Of a stretch of 55,460 bases of DNA, positions 52,966-55,460 are shown piece by piece. Each line of letters begins with the position of its first letter. Position 1 is the first letter of the stretch. The notes below the pieces were generated by a model. The model did no database searches. It was not told where the DNA came from and saw nothing but the letters and a program-made list of their open reading frames with translations. A program made the position numbers and the translations under genes. The DNA comes from Shewanella fodinae (GTDB taxonomy: Bacteria; Pseudomonadota; Gammaproteobacteria; Enterobacterales; Shewanellaceae): positions 1 to 55,460 of the forward strand of contig NZ_BMXW01000024.1 in the NCBI RefSeq assembly GCF_014651955.1, read 5' to 3'.

Positions 52966-53325
52966 TTATTTAGACAAATCCATTTCCTGAATAATTTCAT
53001 GGGCAATCGGTGGGGTGGTGCACTGCGGCTTTTCATGTAAATCAGCCTTGAGTTGACCTTTTCTGTGTTTCAGTGCGGTTTCCAGTTTTTTAACGGCAAC
53101 CATGATTGCCGGATACATCACTTCGTCGGTGCCGGAAGCAGCTACCGCGACACCTTCATAGTTGGTGCGGATATCTACCTGATGTAGACCATGTTCCTTG
53201 GAAATGATCACATCAAATCCGATAAGTCCGGGGAAATGTTTAATAATTTTTGAAAATTTTTCTTCCACATGGGCACGTACGGAGGCGGTAACTTCAACAT
53301 GGTGACCTGAAATCTGGATTTTCAT
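52966..53325 (-). CDS. Ribosome hibernation factor, HPF/RaiA family
   Basis: A 119-residue protein beginning MKIQISGHHVEVTASVRAHV, with the beta-alpha fold of the HPF/YfiA family and the basic helix KKLETALKHRKGQLK that binds the 30S subunit. It is longer than E. coli HPF (95) and near RaiA (113), with an extra C-terminal tail. It inactivates ribosomes in stationary phase. Which of the two subfamilies it belongs to is not certain. It is a single-gene unit between two terminators. Confidence 0.9.
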   Translation of the reverse strand: MKIQISGHHVEVTASVRAHVEEKFSKIIKHFPGLIGFDVIISKEHGLHQVDIRTNYEGVAVAASGTDEVMYPAIMVAVKKLETALKHRKGQLKADLHEKPQCTTPPIAHEIIQEMDLSK

Positions 53326-53370
53326 AGGCTTTCCCTTTTTCCGTTGACTTAGTTATACAGATTGGGACTT

Positions 53371-53420
53371 TTACATAAAAACACAAGAGCCCACGGCGAA
53401 TAAAATCACCAGTGGGCTCT
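53371..53420 (-). terminator. Intrinsic terminator after the PAS chemoreceptor
   Basis: AGAGCCCAC (53386-53394) pairs with GTGGGCTCT (53412-53420); the minus strand then reads TGTGTTTTTATG. It lies about 37 bases after the chemoreceptor stop. Confidence 0.75.
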
Positions 53421-53456
53421 ATGAATGTACTGTTCGCACAAATTATCGTCGATTTA

Positions 53457-55028
53457 TCAACTACGGCGCACACTCTGATGCCAGAATTGCTCTGACAGGT
53501 GACGGGTTTTGACCGACAACCGACTCACCTGTTCACTACGCCCCACCGCCTCTAATGTCTGCTGCGCACTTTCACTGGCAAGATCGCTGATCAGTACAAT
53601 GGAACGATTAATCTCGCCAGAGACTAACGTCTGCTGTTGTAAGGCCGCGGCGTTGGCTTCACTCATTTCTCCCAGGCGGTTAATGGAATGCTTCAGCGCT
53701 TCAAACGCTTGGTTGGCTTCTTCAGCCAGATCAACGGAATGCTGTGCTTCAGTTTCGCCTGCTTTTATCTGACTGCCGGCATTGCGGGTCGTTTGTTGGA
53801 ACTGCTTAATAATACTCTCAATGTGGCTGGTAGATTCGCTGGTACGGCTAGCCAGATGGCGTACCTCATCGGCCACCACCGCAAATCCACGGCCAGCTTC
53901 GCCTGCACGCGCCGCTTCGATAGCGGCATTCAGTGCCAGCAGGTTAGTCTGATCGGCAATCGCATGGATCACATCCAGCACTTCGCTGATGGCAGCGCTA
54001 TCCTTCTGAATTGACTCTACCAGCACCGCAAACTCGCGTACCCGCTGATTCACAATGCCAATCGCTGAGATCACCTTCTGCAAACTGTCATGACCGGTTT
54101 GTGTTGCCTGCATGCTGGTGGTCATTTCATCTGTAGCATTTTGCACATTATTGCCAACTTCATTGAAACTCGCGGTCATTTCTGACATTGCCGCCCCCGC
54201 TTGCCGGGTCTGTTCACTCTGCCCCTCGGCGCGTTCGGCATTGGCCCGCAATGTCTGCTGCAAATTGACACTCTCTTCACTAATGGCATGCGCAGAATCG
54301 GCCATACGTCCGATAACGCCGCCCGTTTCCGCCACCAAATAAGTCATTGCCAAGCTCAGTTGCCCGAGTTCATCCTGACGACCGCAATACACTGCCCGCG
54401 CCATGGGATCGTCAATGATGTTCCGCGATTTATTCACCAGCGAGAAAAACGCTGACAACTGCCACTGGCTTAACAGCAACCACGCCACCAGCGCCACCGC
54501 TAGTCCTAACCAGGGAGACAACCCCGCACTGGCAAATCCTAACAACACGCTGCACAAACCAGACAGTTGTAACCCACGAGCAAATCCCACACGTGCGGGT
54601 CGCAACTCAGCGGGCGTTTTGCCCTGATTCAATTGTTGATAGATCTTGCTGGCAGAGGCGATCTGTTCTCGACTAGCGCTGTGGCGTACCGATTGAAATT
54701 CATGGAGTTTGCCATTTTCCATTACCGGCGACACATAGGCATTGACCCAATAGTGTCCACCGCTTTTAGTCCGGTTTTTGACAATCCCCATCCAGGGTTT
54801 ACCAGATTTAACCCGACGCCAAAGGCCTTCAAAGGCTGCAGGTGGCATATCAGGGTGGCGCACAAGGTTATGCGGCTGACCACGTAACTCGTCCTCAGTA
54901 AATTCACTGACATCTACAAAATCCTTGTTCACATATTTAATTGTGCCTTGCAGATCTGTAGTAGAGAGAAGAATACTGGTTTCGGAAAGCTGCTTTTCTT
55001 TTTGGTTGACGGGCTGATTTACACGCAT
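53457..55028 (-). CDS. PAS-headed chemoreceptor, Aer-like
   Basis: A 523-residue receptor. The start [16 protein letters not shown] is the common Aer-type beginning. A PAS domain follows (about 15-120) with [19 protein letters not shown] and [13 protein letters not shown], the FAD/haem-type PAS signature seen in redox or oxygen sensors. Two membrane helices (about 160-205) and a signalling domain with [20 protein letters not shown] follow. ATG at 55028 is preferred: GGGAG lies 11 bases upstream, and the frame upstream to 55232 has no family similarity. It likely guides energy taxis of the polar flagellum, since the lateral FliM seems CheY-blind. Confidence 0.9.
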   Translation of the reverse strand: MRVNQPVNQKEKQLSETSILLSTTDLQGTIKYVNKDFVDVSEFTEDELRGQPHNLVRHPDMPPAAFEGLWRRVKSGKPWMGIVKNRTKSGGHYWVNAYVSPVMENGKLHEFQSVRHSASREQIASASKIYQQLNQGKTPAELRPARVGFARGLQLSGLCSVLLGFASAGLSPWLGLAVALVAWLLLSQWQLSAFFSLVNKSRNIIDDPMARAVYCGRQDELGQLSLAMTYLVAETGGVIGRMADSAHAISEESVNLQQTLRANAERAEGQSEQTRQAGAAMSEMTASFNEVGNNVQNATDEMTTSMQATQTGHDSLQKVISAIGIVNQRVREFAVLVESIQKDSAAISEVLDVIHAIADQTNLLALNAAIEAARAGEAGRGFAVVADEVRHLASRTSESTSHIESIIKQFQQTTRNAGSQIKAGETEAQHSVDLAEEANQAFEALKHSINRLGEMSEANAAALQQQTLVSGEINRSIVLISDLASESAQQTLEAVGRSEQVSRLSVKTRHLSEQFWHQSVRRS

Positions 55029-55331
55029 CTGTAGGTATCTCCCGAAGCGGTTTTGTAATCGCAGCTGTATGCTAGGTGATACTACAACAGCAACAGCTTT
55101 TATTAGCCAAGTTTGAAGTTGCTCACAGTACCAGTTATGTGACACGGAGCAACCACCAAAATGCGGAAATGCCACTTCCGTAGCAGAATTTATAGTACCG
55201 CAGTAATCGCGCATTTTTTCTGCAAGAGTCAACGTCTTTTTATCAGCAGAATTTTGCCAATATTGAACGATAATAATCTTTGCTTCGACGGCGTTGGTAA
55301 TGGGTGACTGCGGTCAGTGGCTTAGGGCTGA
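55029..55331. other. Upstream region of the PAS chemoreceptor up to the IS end
   Basis: About 300 bases without a convincing gene. It should hold the chemoreceptor promoter, but no clear sigma-28 or sigma-70 box was identified. The in-frame extension to 55232 is unlikely to be translated. The right boundary is the probable end of an IS200-type element. Confidence 0.5.
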
Positions 55332-55391
55332 CAGTAAAAAACCACCTTCTGAAGAAGGTGGCTTTGTGATTACCCCCTAAAAGGGGGCCTT

Positions 55392-55460
55392 CTATACAAG
55401 AGCAAGCTCAGCTTGCTCTTGTTTTTCGACTCTTTCTTGATGGCGGACATACCTGCGAAT
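55392..55460 (-). CDS. C-terminal end of a Y1 (IS200/IS605) transposase, partial
   Basis: The minus-strand frame entering from the window edge gives 22 residues, IRRYVRHQERVEKQ followed by EQAELALV, then a stop. IRRYVRHQE resembles the helix near the C-terminus of Y1 transposases, which carries the tail of the single-strand transposition enzyme. Only this fragment is visible, so the call depends on this short match plus the adjacent end hairpins. Confidence 0.5.
   Translation of the reverse strand: MRRYVRHQERVEKQEQAELALV
55397..55426 (+). terminator. Intrinsic terminator on the plus strand inside the transposase 3' end
   Basis: Twelve-base arms (55397-55408 with 55410-55421) around a single base, followed by TTTTT on the plus strand. 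The repeat lies within the coding sequence of the transposase end. It would stop plus-strand transcription entering the element antisense to tnpA. Confidence 0.65.

Larger units (their letters stand above)
55332..55460 (-). mobile_element. Right end of a probable IS200/IS605-family element
   Basis: The element continues past the window. Its end shows the small hairpins typical of this family: 55342-55349 with 55354-55361 (loop TGAA, then TTTTTT on the minus strand) and 55373-55377 with 55383-55387. The outer hairpin plus T-rich stretch resembles the right-end structure recognised by Y1 transposases. No tnpB is visible on this side. The exact cleavage site is not determined. Confidence 0.55.

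Noticed and set aside
41500..54000. Similar DNA stretches in the three chemoreceptor genes as a dispersed repeat
   Set aside because: They encode the conserved signalling hairpin tip of receptors and reflect protein homology, not a mobile repeat.
55029..55232. Upstream in-frame extension of the PAS chemoreceptor
   Set aside because: It adds 68 residues without family similarity, while the ATG at 55028 has a ribosome site and the standard Aer-type N-terminus.
1..55460. CRISPR arrays, tRNA, rRNA and riboswitches
   Set aside because: No regularly spaced repeats, tRNA-like cloverleaf, rRNA segment or recognised riboswitch core was seen on either strand by eye.

Overview
The window looks like a chromosomal segment of a Shewanella-like marine gammaproteobacterium. 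This is inferred from protein style, not from a database search: a complete Vibrio/Aeromonas/Shewanella-type lateral flagellar system (LafK regulator, MotY, LafA flagellin, proton-type stator), a split-Soret-like multihaem cytochrome, several chemoreceptors and c-di-GMP enzymes. Both window ends cut through insertion sequences: an IS110-family transposase N-terminus on the left and, probably, an IS200/IS605-family (Y1) transposase C-terminus on the right.

Layout. 1-1600: IS110 left end, a lipoprotein and a Tat-exported split-Soret-like cytochrome. 1929-4410: a CHASE4-GGDEF diguanylate cyclase and a periplasmic YceI protein. 4425-36807, all on the minus strand: the lateral flagellar cluster. 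In transcription order it reads flgBCDEFGHIJKL-lafW, lafA, fliDS, fliTKLA-motAB-PilZ-fliMNPQR-flhBA, then motY-lafK-fliEFGHIJ. The divergent plus-strand flgA-flgM-flgN completes it at 36890-38426. Rod, hook, rings, export apparatus, C-ring, stator, filament, chaperones, sigma-28, anti-sigma and sigma-54 activator are all present. fliO, flhF/flhG and che genes are not. Putative sigma-54 elements precede flgB and fliT. Matching non-canonical sigma-28-like elements precede lafA and flgM. These fit a LafK, then FliA/FlgM, hierarchy.

38533-44530: a bifunctional glutathionylspermidine synthetase/amidase, a YqhA-family membrane protein, a chemoreceptor co-transcribed with a PAS-EAL phosphodiesterase, and an XRE regulator surrounded by its likely operators. 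44687-55028: a divergent ytfG/ytfH pair, a Lon-like ATPase-protease with a periplasmic solute-binding protein, an old yellow enzyme divergent from its likely TetR repressor with two operators, two further chemoreceptors (one with a C-terminal sensor-like domain, one PAS-headed), and a ribosome hibernation factor between them.

How the genes fit together. A c-di-GMP synthase and a phosphodiesterase flank the lateral flagellar genes, and a PilZ-like protein is encoded between the stator (motAB) and C-ring (fliMN) genes. The lateral FliM lacks the N-terminal CheY-binding motif. The region therefore reads as a motility module controlled more by second messenger and sigma cascade than by chemotaxis. 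Nothing here is clearly a wholly new system. The best leads are the PilZ-like protein, the variant sigma-28 boxes, the XRE operator array, the LafW-like protein and the self-sequestering IS110 leader.
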